DNA of 64,000 nucleotides from WTJD01 sp964225175 (GTDB lineage: Bacteria; Pseudomonadota; Gammaproteobacteria; Xanthomonadales; SZUA-36): NCBI GenBank assembly GCA_964225175.1, contig CAXQNK010000042.1, positions 1 to 64,000 of the forward strand. The letters run 5' to 3'. Below are positions 51,945 through 60,847 of the stretch, piece after piece (positions within the stretch are counted from its first letter, which is position 1; every line of letters starts with the position of its first letter). The notes under the pieces were generated by a model, which did no database searches, had not been told where the DNA came from, and worked only from the letters and a program-made list of their open reading frames with translations. Both the position numbers and the translations under genes were made by a program.

Positions 51945-53191
51945 TCGCTTCTAAGCCGATGCAGTCCAGGCCATTTCAAGGCTGGCGCATCGTGGCCGCA
52001 TCGCTCTTCTCCCAGGCCATCCAGGCCGGGATACTCATTTATGCTTTCGGCACCATCGCGCTCGCCGTGGAACTGGAGTTCGAGGTGTCGCGGGCCGAGG
52101 TCATGATGTCGGCAACCGCGCTCTCGCTGGTGACCAACATCATCTCGCCCTTTATTGGCCGACTCGTCGACACACGCTCAGTACGTCAATTGATGTTATT
52201 CGCCCTGGGCGCGCTGGTCGCCGGCCTGTTTGCACTGAGCTCCACGCAACAACTTTGGCAGGTCTGGCTGATTTTTGGCACCCTGATGCCCGTCGCCAAC
52301 GTTCTGCTCGGCCAGATGGCAAATACCGCCCTGATTTCACGCTGGTTCGTACGCTTCAGGGGCCGTGCCATGGGAATTGCTGCTGTGGGCACCTCCGTGG
52401 GTGGATTCATCATCCCAGTGCTTCTGACAACGTTAATCGAGGATTACGGCTGGCGACTGGCGCTCATGTTACTCGCCGTGGGGACCTTTCTCTGCATGGC
52501 GCCTGTGTTGTACTGGATGATCATCAATAACCCGGCCGACATTGGACAGAACCCGGATGGCGCACAGCAACCCGCGTTGTCGCCTGCACCCGAGGCAGAG
52601 AGAAACGTGCTTCTGGGCGTCATGAAAGAGCGGGCCTTCTGGTGCCAGACCGTGGCCATTGGTGTCTCACTCTTCGTCTACCTCGGTTTCCTGGCCAATC
52701 TCTATCCTCACGCCATTTCGGTCGGCATTCCCACGCACCATGCTGCCGCGCTGCTCTCCATTGTGGCGATCTGCGCCATTGCCGGAAAACTGACTTTTGG
52801 ATTGGTTGCTGACTACCTCGATCTGCGCATTACCCTGCTGACTTCATTCCTTTTGATCATCCTTGGCGCCCTGACGCTGGGCAACGCAAACACCTACGCC
52901 GGCATTTCGAGCGGCGCGGTGCTGTTCGGCTTGGCCGCCGGCGGCTTGTTACCCGTCTGGGGCACGATGGTAGCTCGGAGTTTCGGCACCAGGCGTTATG
53001 GCCGTGCCCTGGGCGCCATGAATATCGCGATGGCACCAATCACCATGCTGAGCGCACCCTACGCCGGCTACCTGTTCGATCGCCATGGCTCCTATCACAT
53101 CGCATTTACCTCCTACGCGGGACTGATGCTCATTGCGGCCATGAGCCTCATCCCGCTGCGGTTTCCGAAACTCACAGAGGTTGATGGGTGA
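51929..53191 (+). CDS. MFS transporter (second in the operon, monocarboxylate/OFA-like)
   Basis: A 420-residue, 12-helix transporter. The N-terminus FQGWRIVAASLFSQAIQAGILIYAFGTIALAVE and loop 2-3 GRLVDTRSVRQLMLFALGAL match the monocarboxylate/oxalate-formate antiporter-like group of MFS. The IGVSLFVYLGFLANLYPHAI and FGLVADYLDLRI regions mark helices 7 and 8. It overlaps the VOC gene by 16 bases and its stop TGA overlaps the next ATG (TGATG). A product or co-product carboxylate exporter/importer role is inferred. Confidence 0.92.
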   Translation: MDAVMIASKPMQSRPFQGWRIVAASLFSQAIQAGILIYAFGTIALAVELEFEVSRAEVMMSATALSLVTNIISPFIGRLVDTRSVRQLMLFALGALVAGLFALSSTQQLWQVWLIFGTLMPVANVLLGQMANTALISRWFVRFRGRAMGIAAVGTSVGGFIIPVLLTTLIEDYGWRLALMLLAVGTFLCMAPVLYWMIINNPADIGQNPDGAQQPALSPAPEAERNVLLGVMKERAFWCQTVAIGVSLFVYLGFLANLYPHAISVGIPTHHAAALLSIVAICAIAGKLTFGLVADYLDLRITLLTSFLLIILGALTLGNANTYAGISSGAVLFGLAAGGLLPVWGTMVARSFGTRRYGRALGAMNIAMAPITMLSAPYAGYLFDRHGSYHIAFTSYAGLMLIAAMSLIPLRFPKLTEVDG

Positions 53192-54864
53192 TGCGCTGTA
53201 ACTCATTCATCAGCGAGTGCCTGGCACAACGCGGCATCAAGACAGTTTTTGCGCTGGCGGGCGCGTCCTACACGCACTTGCTTGTCGAATTGCGCAATCG
53301 TGGATTCCACATTGTGTCCAGCCGTCATGAATCAGGCACGATCGGGGCAGCCGACGGCTATTCCCGCGTCTCGAATCGACCGGGAATCGCACTCATCGTT
53401 GCGGATCAGGGGCTGGCTAACGCAGTCGCAGGGCTCGCCGTCGCACAGCAGGCGGAGTCCGCCGTGCTGGTTTTTGCGACCTCGCTGAAGCTCCTTGTCG
53501 GCGCCGATCCAAAACCGGAAGTCGAATTGGCGTCGACCGTGTGCAAAGATATTTACATCGCCACTGATGCCGGTGCGCTCTGCGACGTGTTGCCCACCGC
53601 GCTCGACGCCGCCATGCAGGTACCATCAGGGCCGACCATGCTGCTGACGCCGCCCGGCATGTTCACCGCCGACATAGAAAGGTCGGGGCCGACTGAACAG
53701 GAATCCAAACCCACACCGCTCCATCGTAAGCACGAGCTGAAAAAAGCCGCGCAATGGATGGAATCGGCACAGCACCCCATAATCATCCTGGGCCGGGGAG
53801 CGAGGCAATCGCCCCATCGCGGGGCGATCGGCTCGATGGCCCGGGAGCATGGCATACCTGTGCTGATGAACGGCATGGGACGAGGCGTCATCGAAGAAGA
53901 CCACGATCTGGGATTCAGCTGGCCCTACGCCCAGCTTGCCGCTGCGGAAGCGGACGTGGTTCTCGTGCTCGGATCGCGCTTGGGCATACGCTTCGGTCAC
54001 GGGCGTCACCCTCGCTTTTCCAGGGCTGTGCGATTCATCCACGTGGACCTTAACCCCGAACATTTGACCCAATCCCCGACCGGCAGCCTGTCCGTGCTCG
54101 CTGACCCTGGTGAGTTTTGCCGGGCGCTTGATCCATTGTTGCGCGAAAAACTTAGGGGCTGCGGCTACCAGCGCCAATGGCTTCACGACCGGCTGGTGGC
54201 TCGTGATCAACGCGTAGCAGAATTGAAAAATTCAGAACATGAGCGCATTCACCCTGTGGCACTGCTCGAGCAGCTGGAGAAACGGCGGGCGGATGATTCC
54301 CTGCTGGTCGCGGATGGTGCCGATGCGGCCAATTGGCTGTATGCCACCGCGCGCATCAAACGTCCTGCCGGCTTCATGGAGCACTACCCCATGGGCGCGA
54401 TGGGCTCTTGCACGGCCATTGCCATCGGCGCGGCCGCAGCAGAGCGCGAACGCGAAGTTCGGCAAGCACGGCATGTGATACTGGTGACCGGTGACGGCGC
54501 ATTTGGTTTCATGCCCATGGAGTTGCAAGCCGCCGCGACCGAACAACTAAAGCTGCTGGTGATCATCGTCAATGACGGAGCCTGGGGCACAGAGCGTCAC
54601 GGCCAGCGCCGCGAAATCGGCTTCGAAATTAATACGGAATTGGGCCAGCTACCTTACGAAAAGATTGCAGAACTTATTGGTGCCACGGGCATTCGAATCG
54701 AATCACCGGGACAGATGGAGCACAGCCTCGACGCGGCATTCAAGGCCAAGGGTACGGTGATCGTCAATGTGCTGATCGACTCGGAGGCTGGCAGGGAACT
54801 GAAAGAAAACCCGGATATCAGGATGATCACTTTTGATGACATCAATCCGGAAACTATGAGGTAA
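53191..54864 (+). CDS. Thiamine-diphosphate-dependent enzyme (acetolactate synthase-like)
   Basis: A 557-residue ThDP enzyme with the three-domain layout of the ALS/benzoylformate decarboxylase family. The catalytic Glu is residue 47 in SSRHESGTIGAADGYSR. The central FAD/ADP-like Rossmann domain starts near residue 200 (HPIIILGRGARQS), and the C-terminal ThDP-binding motif is VTGDGAFGFMPMELQAAATEQLKLLVIIVNDGAWG (starting GDGAF, ending VND). Start: the ATG overlapping the upstream stop in TGATG, with a GTG just before as alternative. It closes the coupled operon and may decarboxylate or condense a 2-oxo acid product. Confidence 0.93.
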   Translation: MRCNSFISECLAQRGIKTVFALAGASYTHLLVELRNRGFHIVSSRHESGTIGAADGYSRVSNRPGIALIVADQGLANAVAGLAVAQQAESAVLVFATSLKLLVGADPKPEVELASTVCKDIYIATDAGALCDVLPTALDAAMQVPSGPTMLLTPPGMFTADIERSGPTEQESKPTPLHRKHELKKAAQWMESAQHPIIILGRGARQSPHRGAIGSMAREHGIPVLMNGMGRGVIEEDHDLGFSWPYAQLAAAEADVVLVLGSRLGIRFGHGRHPRFSRAVRFIHVDLNPEHLTQSPTGSLSVLADPGEFCRALDPLLREKLRGCGYQRQWLHDRLVARDQRVAELKNSEHERIHPVALLEQLEKRRADDSLLVADGADAANWLYATARIKRPAGFMEHYPMGAMGSCTAIAIGAAAAEREREVRQARHVILVTGDGAFGFMPMELQAAATEQLKLLVIIVNDGAWGTERHGQRREIGFEINTELGQLPYEKIAELIGATGIRIESPGQMEHSLDAAFKAKGTVIVNVLIDSEAGRELKENPDIRMITFDDINPETMR

Positions 54865-54926
54865 AAGCTCCTGGAGGGCTTCGCTAAATTTTGAACCATT
54901 GAAAGAGGAAAAGAAGAGAGGGTGAA

Positions 54927-57164
54927 ATGAATAAATTATTATCAATCAACGTGTTATCAGTCTTTGGACTGCTTTTTTCGAGCAGCGTCATCGCCCAGGA
55001 AAGCGACTCCGGTGCGCTCGAGGAAATCATCGTGACGGCCGAAAAGCGCGAATCAACGCTGCAAGACACAGCCGTCTCGATCGCGGCCTATCAGGGCGAC
55101 CTGCTGCAGGACCTGGACATCAACGATGTGCAGGCCTTGATACTGCAGGATCCCAGCATGTCCTTCAGCCGCGCCGGTGGCGAGGGACAAGTCTATATCC
55201 GCGGAGTGGGCTCCAATCTGCTCGGTATCGGCCAGGATTCCAGCGTAGCCATCCACCAGGATGGCGTGTACCTGGGCCGCCCGAATTTTGCCCTGTCCAA
55301 TTTCCTTGATGTCGAGCGGGTCGAAGTGCTTCGGGGGCCTCAGGGCACCCTGTATGGGCGTAACGCCACGGCGGGCGTTGTGAATGTGATTTCACGCAAA
55401 CCAACCGCTGAGAATGAAGGCTACATCAATGCCTACGTGGGCAATTTCAGCCGAACCGAGCTTGAAGCCGCTTTTGGCGGCCCCATCGGTGATTCGGCCG
55501 GATTCCGGATTGCGGGACGCTTTGCCAATGACGATGGCTTCACCGACGACCTGGAGCCTGCTGGCGGCAGCGTCATCGACGATAACAGCTACTACAGCCT
55601 TCGAGGAATCCTGGATTTCAAACCTTCTGATCGCCTGAGCGCAGAGTTTATTGTTGATTACAGCGAAGCTGACGGGCACAACCGCAGTGTGCGAAGAAGG
55701 GACAATCTGCATACCAGTCAGAGACTGGGCGCACTTCCTAATCCGGACTTCGGTCAAACCCGCAATGAGCTGGCGAGCTACCAGGACTGGGAAGTTTTTG
55801 GCGCCACGCTGACGCTGGACTGGGCATTCTCTGACAACATCTCATTGGTATCGATCACGGGTTATCGTGACTTTGATGACGACTTCAGCTTCAACACCGA
55901 CGGAACCGAACTGTTCGTCACCAATACCCAGTACCAGCGAGAAGCGAAACAGTTCACCCAGGAACTGCGACTTGCCTCTGACAGCGACCGCGCCCTGAAC
56001 TGGTTGGTGGGCATGTTCTACATGAACGAGGACAAACGCGAGGCCCTGGGTCTTCCCGCGGTGAACTTTGGAGGCAATTTCAACATCTTCGCCAGCAACA
56101 GGACTCATGCATACGCATTCTTCGGTGAGGTGTACCTGGACCTCAGCGATCGCCTGCGCCTGGTGGGCGGACTTCGCTACAACGATGAAGAGAAAGATGA
56201 TCGATCCAAGCGTGGACTGATCTTTTTCACCCCGGACAATGATCCACGCATCAGCGATCCCAATACGATATTGCTGGGTCTCAACCTTCCGAACCCGGAT
56301 GCCTTCGATTTTCCGTTTGGATCCCGCCAGACGAAAGACAGCTGGACCGACTGGACGCCCAAGGTCGGTGTCGAATTCCGTGCCAATGAAGATTTACTGG
56401 TGTACGGCACGGTCACCAAGGGCTTCAAATCGGGCGGCACCAACTCCCTGGATACCTCTCCACCATTCGACCAGGAAGAACTCTGGAGTTATGAAATGGG
56501 CGTGAAGTCCGAGCTCAATAACAAACGGCTGATTCTTAATGGCTCCCTGTTTTACTACGACTACGATGACCTGCAGGTATCCACATTTGCCAACGGTACG
56601 ACCCGCATCGAAAATGCGGCCTCGGCCGACCTGACCGGCATCGAGCTCAGCATGAGCGCCTTGCTCAGCGATGGTCTGACTCTGAACGCAGCCGCCACCT
56701 GGCTGGACTCTGAGTACAAGGACTTTGTAACCACATTCGGAAACCTGCCCGATGGCAGCGGGCCCAATGTCGTCAACCTGTCCGGTAATCAGTTAATCAA
56801 TGCACCTGATTTCAAGATCGTCGGCAACCTGCGTTACGACTGGCGGGTGGGCGGTAACCCCCTCTACCTGTTTGGGCAGGTCACGCACCAGAGCGAGGTC
56901 TTCCATTCGCAATTCAACGAGGCGGTGATCGGCCAGGGCAGCATGACGCTTGTAGATCTGCGCGCCGGATATTCCTTCGGCACCGAGCAGGACTGGGAAC
57001 TGGCAGTCCTGGTGAGGAATGCCACGGACGAGGAGTATTACCAGAATTCCGTCCGCTTCACATCCCTGAGCGACTCCGTGACCGACCCACAACGCATCGG
57101 CGCCGCACTGGGTTATCCGGGTGAGGGACGCAGCTACGGTTTACAGGTGCGCTACAGCTTCTGA
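54927..57164 (+). CDS. TonB-dependent outer-membrane receptor of the hydantoinase cluster
   Basis: A 745-residue outer-membrane receptor. The signal peptide ends SSVIA-QESD. The TonB-box-like start is EEIIVTAEKRESTLQDTAVSIAAYQG, the plug contains RGPQGTLYGRNATAGVVNVISRKP, and the barrel ends with the canonical aromatic LQVRYSF. Strong purine-rich ribosome site AGAGAGGGTGAA before the ATG. It lies 62 bases after the ThDP enzyme gene, same strand, so it likely belongs to the regulon and imports the pathway substrate. Confidence 0.95.
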   Translation: MNKLLSINVLSVFGLLFSSSVIAQESDSGALEEIIVTAEKRESTLQDTAVSIAAYQGDLLQDLDINDVQALILQDPSMSFSRAGGEGQVYIRGVGSNLLGIGQDSSVAIHQDGVYLGRPNFALSNFLDVERVEVLRGPQGTLYGRNATAGVVNVISRKPTAENEGYINAYVGNFSRTELEAAFGGPIGDSAGFRIAGRFANDDGFTDDLEPAGGSVIDDNSYYSLRGILDFKPSDRLSAEFIVDYSEADGHNRSVRRRDNLHTSQRLGALPNPDFGQTRNELASYQDWEVFGATLTLDWAFSDNISLVSITGYRDFDDDFSFNTDGTELFVTNTQYQREAKQFTQELRLASDSDRALNWLVGMFYMNEDKREALGLPAVNFGGNFNIFASNRTHAYAFFGEVYLDLSDRLRLVGGLRYNDEEKDDRSKRGLIFFTPDNDPRISDPNTILLGLNLPNPDAFDFPFGSRQTKDSWTDWTPKVGVEFRANEDLLVYGTVTKGFKSGGTNSLDTSPPFDQEELWSYEMGVKSELNNKRLILNGSLFYYDYDDLQVSTFANGTTRIENAASADLTGIELSMSALLSDGLTLNAAATWLDSEYKDFVTTFGNLPDGSGPNVVNLSGNQLINAPDFKIVGNLRYDWRVGGNPLYLFGQVTHQSEVFHSQFNEAVIGQGSMTLVDLRAGYSFGTEQDWELAVLVRNATDEEYYQNSVRFTSLSDSVTDPQRIGAALGYPGEGRSYGLQVRYSF

Positions 57165-57184
57165 AGCGTGGTACCGATTGGCAC

Positions 57185-57212
57185 ACCCGCGGCGGGACTT
57201 CCCGTCGCGGGT
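57185..57212. terminator. Hairpin between the TonB receptor and GS-like genes
   Basis: ACCCGCGGCGGGA-CT-TCCCGTCGCGGGT forms a 13-bp stem with one G-T wobble pair and a 2-base spacer, 20 bases past the receptor stop. No U-tract follows, so it may pause or protect the transcript rather than end it. Confidence 0.55.
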
Positions 57213-57269
57213 CGAGGCACAAACCGTTATCCTATAGGCACACAAATTGCTGGAAAGCCAAGGTGCCCA

Positions 57270-58610
57270 ATGGCTGAAGAATTAATCAGACGCTGGCTGG
57301 AAGAGAACAGAATCACGGAAGTCGAATGCATCGTACCGGACATGACCGGACATGCACGGGGCAAATTCATTCCTGCCGATAAATTTATCAAGGAGGACAG
57401 CCGGTTGCCTCAGGCCATCCTGGTCTCCACCGTGACCGGTGATTACACCGAAGAGGAGGAAGAGCTCATCGGTGAGACCGACAGCGACATGATGCTGGTC
57501 CCCGACCCTGATTCCATGCGCGTGGTGCCCTGGGCCGATGAGCCCACGGCTCAAATCATCCACGATTGCTTTCTGCGCGAAGGTGGCCTGCACCCACTGG
57601 CAACTCGCAGTGTGTTGCGCAAAGTGCTGGACCTCTACAAATCTGAAGGCTGGCAACCCATTGTCGCGCCAGAAGTCGAGTTTTATCTCGTACAGAAAAA
57701 CCCCGACCCCGATCTTGAATTGCAACCACCCGTGGGACGTTCGGGGCGGCGCGAGGCGGGCCGCCAGTCTTACAGCATTGACGCCGTCAATGAGTTCGAA
57801 AATATTGTCGAGCAAATGTACGACTACTGCGAGGCTCAAAAACTCGATGTCGACACCCTGATTCATGAGTCCGGCCTGGCCCAGATGGAGGTCAATTTCC
57901 TGCATGGAGACCCGCTTGATCTCGCCGACCAGGTTTTCGTGTTCAAACGCACCATGCGCGAAACAGCTTTGCGCAATGGCGTGTTCGCCACGTTTATGGC
58001 CAAGCCGATGGCCAGTGAACCCGGCAGCGCGCTGCACATTCACCAGAGCATCGTGGACTCGGTCACCGGACAAAATATTTTCTCCAAGGACAACGGCGAG
58101 GAGCACGAGCGCTTCCGTCATTTTGTCGGCGGTTTGCAACACTACACACCGGGCGCCATCGCGTTCTTTGCACCCAGTGTCAATTCCTATCGCAGACTGT
58201 CCCCTGACTTTGCGGCGCCGACCAATATGCACTGGGGATACGAAAACAGGACCACGGGCATCCGCATACCGGACAGCAAGCCCCAGTCACGACGCGTCGA
58301 AAACCGCTTTCCCGGATCAGACTGCAATCCCTACCTGGCCATCGCCGTATCGCTGGCCTGTGGCTATCTCGGCATGAAACAGAAGATCGATCCCTTGCCG
58401 CCACACGCGGGTAATGCCTATTCCGAGCCGCTCACGGTGGCGCGCAACCTCGAGGAGGCCTTGCGACTTCTGGATGAACATGATGACCTCAAGGAGGTGC
58501 TCGGAAGTCGTTTCATCCGTGCCTACCACGCGGTTAAGAGTCATGAATTCGAACTGTTCAACAAGGTCATCAGTTCCTGGGAACGGGAATACCTCTTGCT
58601 GAATGTATAA
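57270..58610 (+). CDS. Glutamine synthetase family ligase (PuuA/GMAS-like)
   Basis: A 446-residue GS-fold ligase expected to form a gamma-glutamyl amide from glutamate and an amine with ATP. Landmarks: EVECIVPDMTGHARGKFIPADKF near the start, PEVEFYLV with metal Glu, GLAQMEVNFLHGDPLDLADQVFVFK, KPMASEPGSALHIHQSI, and SRRVENRFPGSDCNPYLAIA. The wording fits the gamma-glutamylputrescine synthetase group rather than housekeeping glutamine synthetase. The start is the ATG giving MAEELIRRW; an upstream frame overlaps the hairpin. Placed after the catabolic operon, it may glutamylate a released amine; inferred. Confidence 0.92.
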   Translation: MAEELIRRWLEENRITEVECIVPDMTGHARGKFIPADKFIKEDSRLPQAILVSTVTGDYTEEEEELIGETDSDMMLVPDPDSMRVVPWADEPTAQIIHDCFLREGGLHPLATRSVLRKVLDLYKSEGWQPIVAPEVEFYLVQKNPDPDLELQPPVGRSGRREAGRQSYSIDAVNEFENIVEQMYDYCEAQKLDVDTLIHESGLAQMEVNFLHGDPLDLADQVFVFKRTMRETALRNGVFATFMAKPMASEPGSALHIHQSIVDSVTGQNIFSKDNGEEHERFRHFVGGLQHYTPGAIAFFAPSVNSYRRLSPDFAAPTNMHWGYENRTTGIRIPDSKPQSRRVENRFPGSDCNPYLAIAVSLACGYLGMKQKIDPLPPHAGNAYSEPLTVARNLEEALRLLDEHDDLKEVLGSRFIRAYHAVKSHEFELFNKVISSWEREYLLLNV

Positions 58611-58657
58611 ACCCTGAACGCTGACCTGAGCCAGACCATGATTGGGTCAAACGGAGC

Positions 58658-59299
58658 TCAGCTGTCTTCGGACGGCTCCTCCAGGGGCAGCATGACTTCG
58701 TTGCGGCGCACGAACCACAGCGAGAAAGGCGCGTTGTAACGGGCCCACTCAGGTGCACCGGCCACTTGCAGATCCTGCGCCCTGACCCACTCGGTCAGTT
58801 GCTCCAGGTGCTTTTGATATTTTTTTTCGCTCCAGGAACCGGAATAGCGCATCACCGCCATGCGCCGCGTCGGGATAGCGCGCAGGCTGACGCGCTCGTC
58901 AGTCGGCTTGGGGATGGTTTCCATGGTGTACTTGGCCGGCATCATGAAACTGACGACCCATTCATCGTTGTCGAGCTGCTGAGACACCGGGGCCGTCATG
59001 GCTATTTTCTGACCTTCCGATTGCGTCACCGGCGCAGTCATGGCGATGCTGCTCTCAGCCTGATTCGCGCCATCGATGTATTTGAACAAGGGCCAGAAGG
59101 CATCATTTCCGACCGACTTGAACGAGCCGGCCATGCGCACCTCGGCAACAATTTGCGGCGCATACTCGCGAATTTCGAACGGTCCGTCCGCCAGGACCTG
59201 GTCATACTCAGCCTCTTCAGTGGCCTCGGCCGACATCACACCCAAACCCATGCACAACGCCACCAGGGCCATGCACTGAAATGAGCTTCTCAAGTTCAT
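58658..59299 (-). CDS. SOUL haem-binding family protein, exported
   Basis: A 213-residue protein with a signal peptide (GVMSAEA-TEE). SOUL family text: EAEYDQVLADGPFEIREYAPQIVAEV, MTAPVTQ and MTAPVSQ repeats, VSFMMPAKYTMETIPKP, and RRMAVMRYSGSWSEKKYQKHLEQL. SOUL proteins bind haem or porphyrins. Its start overlaps the stop of the DksA-like gene in ATGA, so the two are co-translated. Confidence 0.92.
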   Translation of the reverse strand: MNLRSSFQCMALVALCMGLGVMSAEATEEAEYDQVLADGPFEIREYAPQIVAEVRMAGSFKSVGNDAFWPLFKYIDGANQAESSIAMTAPVTQSEGQKIAMTAPVSQQLDNDEWVVSFMMPAKYTMETIPKPTDERVSLRAIPTRRMAVMRYSGSWSEKKYQKHLEQLTEWVRAQDLQVAGAPEWARYNAPFSLWFVRRNEVMLPLEEPSEDS

Positions 59300-59562
59300 C
59301 TTAATTGGCTGTCCTTGCTGCCTCTTCTGTTGTAACCGCTGGAGACCGCCTCCCGGCCGTCGAGTTCCGCCTGACAGGCGACACAGTGTCGAACGCCGGG
59401 CAGCGCATTGCGCCGCGCCTCGGGAATGGTCTCATCGCAGCTTTCGCATCGAGCCCGACCGGGCCCGCTGGGCAAACGGCTGCGTGCCTGCGCCACGGCA
59501 TCTTCGACACTCGCGTCGATCTGCTCCTGCACCGCGTCGTCACGCGCCCAGCCTCCGGCCAT
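59296..59562 (-). CDS. DksA/TraR-like C4 zinc-finger protein
   Basis: An 88-residue protein with the zinc finger CESCDETIPEARRNALPGVRHCVACQAELD, i.e. CxxC-17-CxxC as in DksA/TraR and YbiI. It lacks the long coiled coil of DksA, having only a short N-terminal helix (DAVQEQIDASVEDAVAQAR). Small TraR-type proteins bind RNA polymerase near the secondary channel. The SOUL gene overlaps its stop, an unusual pairing. Confidence 0.9.
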   Translation of the reverse strand: MAGGWARDDAVQEQIDASVEDAVAQARSRLPSGPGRARCESCDETIPEARRNALPGVRHCVACQAELDGREAVSSGYNRRGSKDSQLR

Positions 59563-59602
59563 GCTGATCTCTCAAGCCCCAGTAGGTGTCTGCATCATGG
59601 GG

Positions 59603-60682
59603 CTAGCCGGAAGCGACGGACTGGCCCTTGGAGCCCAGATCGGCGCAGGCCTCCTGCAGTCTCTCAACGACGCCCTGTTCACCCAGGCGCAGATATTTGC
59701 GGGGATCATAGAATTTTTTATAAGGCGTGCCGTCTTCGGGATCGATCTGGTACTTGAATGCTTTCGAATTTTCTTCCACGAACTGGCCAACCCGCTCGGA
59801 AAATGCAAATTGGGTATCGGTGTCGATGTTCATCTTGAATACACCGTAACCCACCGCTTCAGAAATTTTGGTCTTCTCAGAGCCGGAACCACCATGGAAT
59901 ACCAGGTGCAGCGGATTGTGACCGGTGGCATGGGTCTGCTCGACCAATGCTTGTGAGTTCTTAAGGATTTCGGGACGTAATTTGACGTTACCGGGCTTGT
60001 ATACGCCATGCACGTTACCAAAGGATGCCGCCACCGAGAAATGGCCGATGGGGTCGAGCAGTTCATACGCCTGCAAAACATCTTCAGGCTGCGTGTAAAG
60101 GCGCGAATTATCCGCGGCTTCATCAAAATCACTGCCTATACCGTCCTCTTCTCCGCCCGTGACGCCGAGTTCGATCTCCAGCGACATGTCGATCCGAGCC
60201 ATGCGTTCCAGGACCCGGGCACACTCGGAGAGATTGAAGTCGATGGGATCGGCGGAGAGATCCAGCATGTGGGAACTGTACAGGGGCTTTCCAGTCTCTT
60301 CGAAAAACTTCTCGCCCTCGTCCAGCATGGCCTCGACCCAGGGAATCAGGGCTCGATTGGCGTGGTCGGTGTGCATCACAACACAAATGCCGTAGTACTC
60401 AGCGAGCAGGTGTGCGTGGCGCGCTGCCGCCACCGCGCCCATCACCTTCGCCTGGAATGCATCGGGCATCCCCGCGCCAGCAAAAAACGCCGCGCCACTG
60501 TTGGACAACTGAATGATGATGTCGGAGTTGGCCTGGGCCGCCGCTTCCATTACGGCGTTCATGCTATTGGTGCCGACCACGTTCACTGCAGGTAAGGCAT
60601 ATCCGCCCTGTTTCGCCGCATCGACCAGCACAGCGTAATCCGAGCCGGTCACCACGCCGGGTTTCAAGCTTATGTCTGACAT
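59603..60682 (-). CDS. fbaA: Class II fructose-bisphosphate aldolase
   Basis: Glycolytic and gluconeogenic zinc aldolase, class IIA, 359 residues as in E. coli. Zinc and active-site parts: VVMHTDHANRALIPWVEAML (Asp and His), SLEIELGVTGGEEDGIG, FGNVHGVYKPGNVKLRPEIL (His), HLVFHGGSGSEK (His and Ser) and KMNIDTDTQFAF. Start at the ATG after GAGGAAAAGTG, with a GTG one codon upstream. Single gene, ends 40 bases from the DksA-like gene. Confidence 0.97.
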   Translation of the reverse strand: MSDISLKPGVVTGSDYAVLVDAAKQGGYALPAVNVVGTNSMNAVMEAAAQANSDIIIQLSNSGAAFFAGAGMPDAFQAKVMGAVAAARHAHLLAEYYGICVVMHTDHANRALIPWVEAMLDEGEKFFEETGKPLYSSHMLDLSADPIDFNLSECARVLERMARIDMSLEIELGVTGGEEDGIGSDFDEAADNSRLYTQPEDVLQAYELLDPIGHFSVAASFGNVHGVYKPGNVKLRPEILKNSQALVEQTHATGHNPLHLVFHGGSGSEKTKISEAVGYGVFKMNIDTDTQFAFSERVGQFVEENSKAFKYQIDPEDGTPYKKFYDPRKYLRLGEQGVVERLQEACADLGSKGQSVASG

Positions 60683-60847
60683 CACTTTTCCTCTTTGGAT
60701 TCGATTGTTGTATCAGCACTGCAGTCAGCGCCTCAAGCCCCCAAGTGTCCAGTAATGGAGTGTTGAATTCAAGTCGGCGAGGCAGCTGAAACGAGCCGAT
60801 GCCCGACCCGTCTGGGCAAGCTCGATAATTTCCCAGATAATAGCCCA

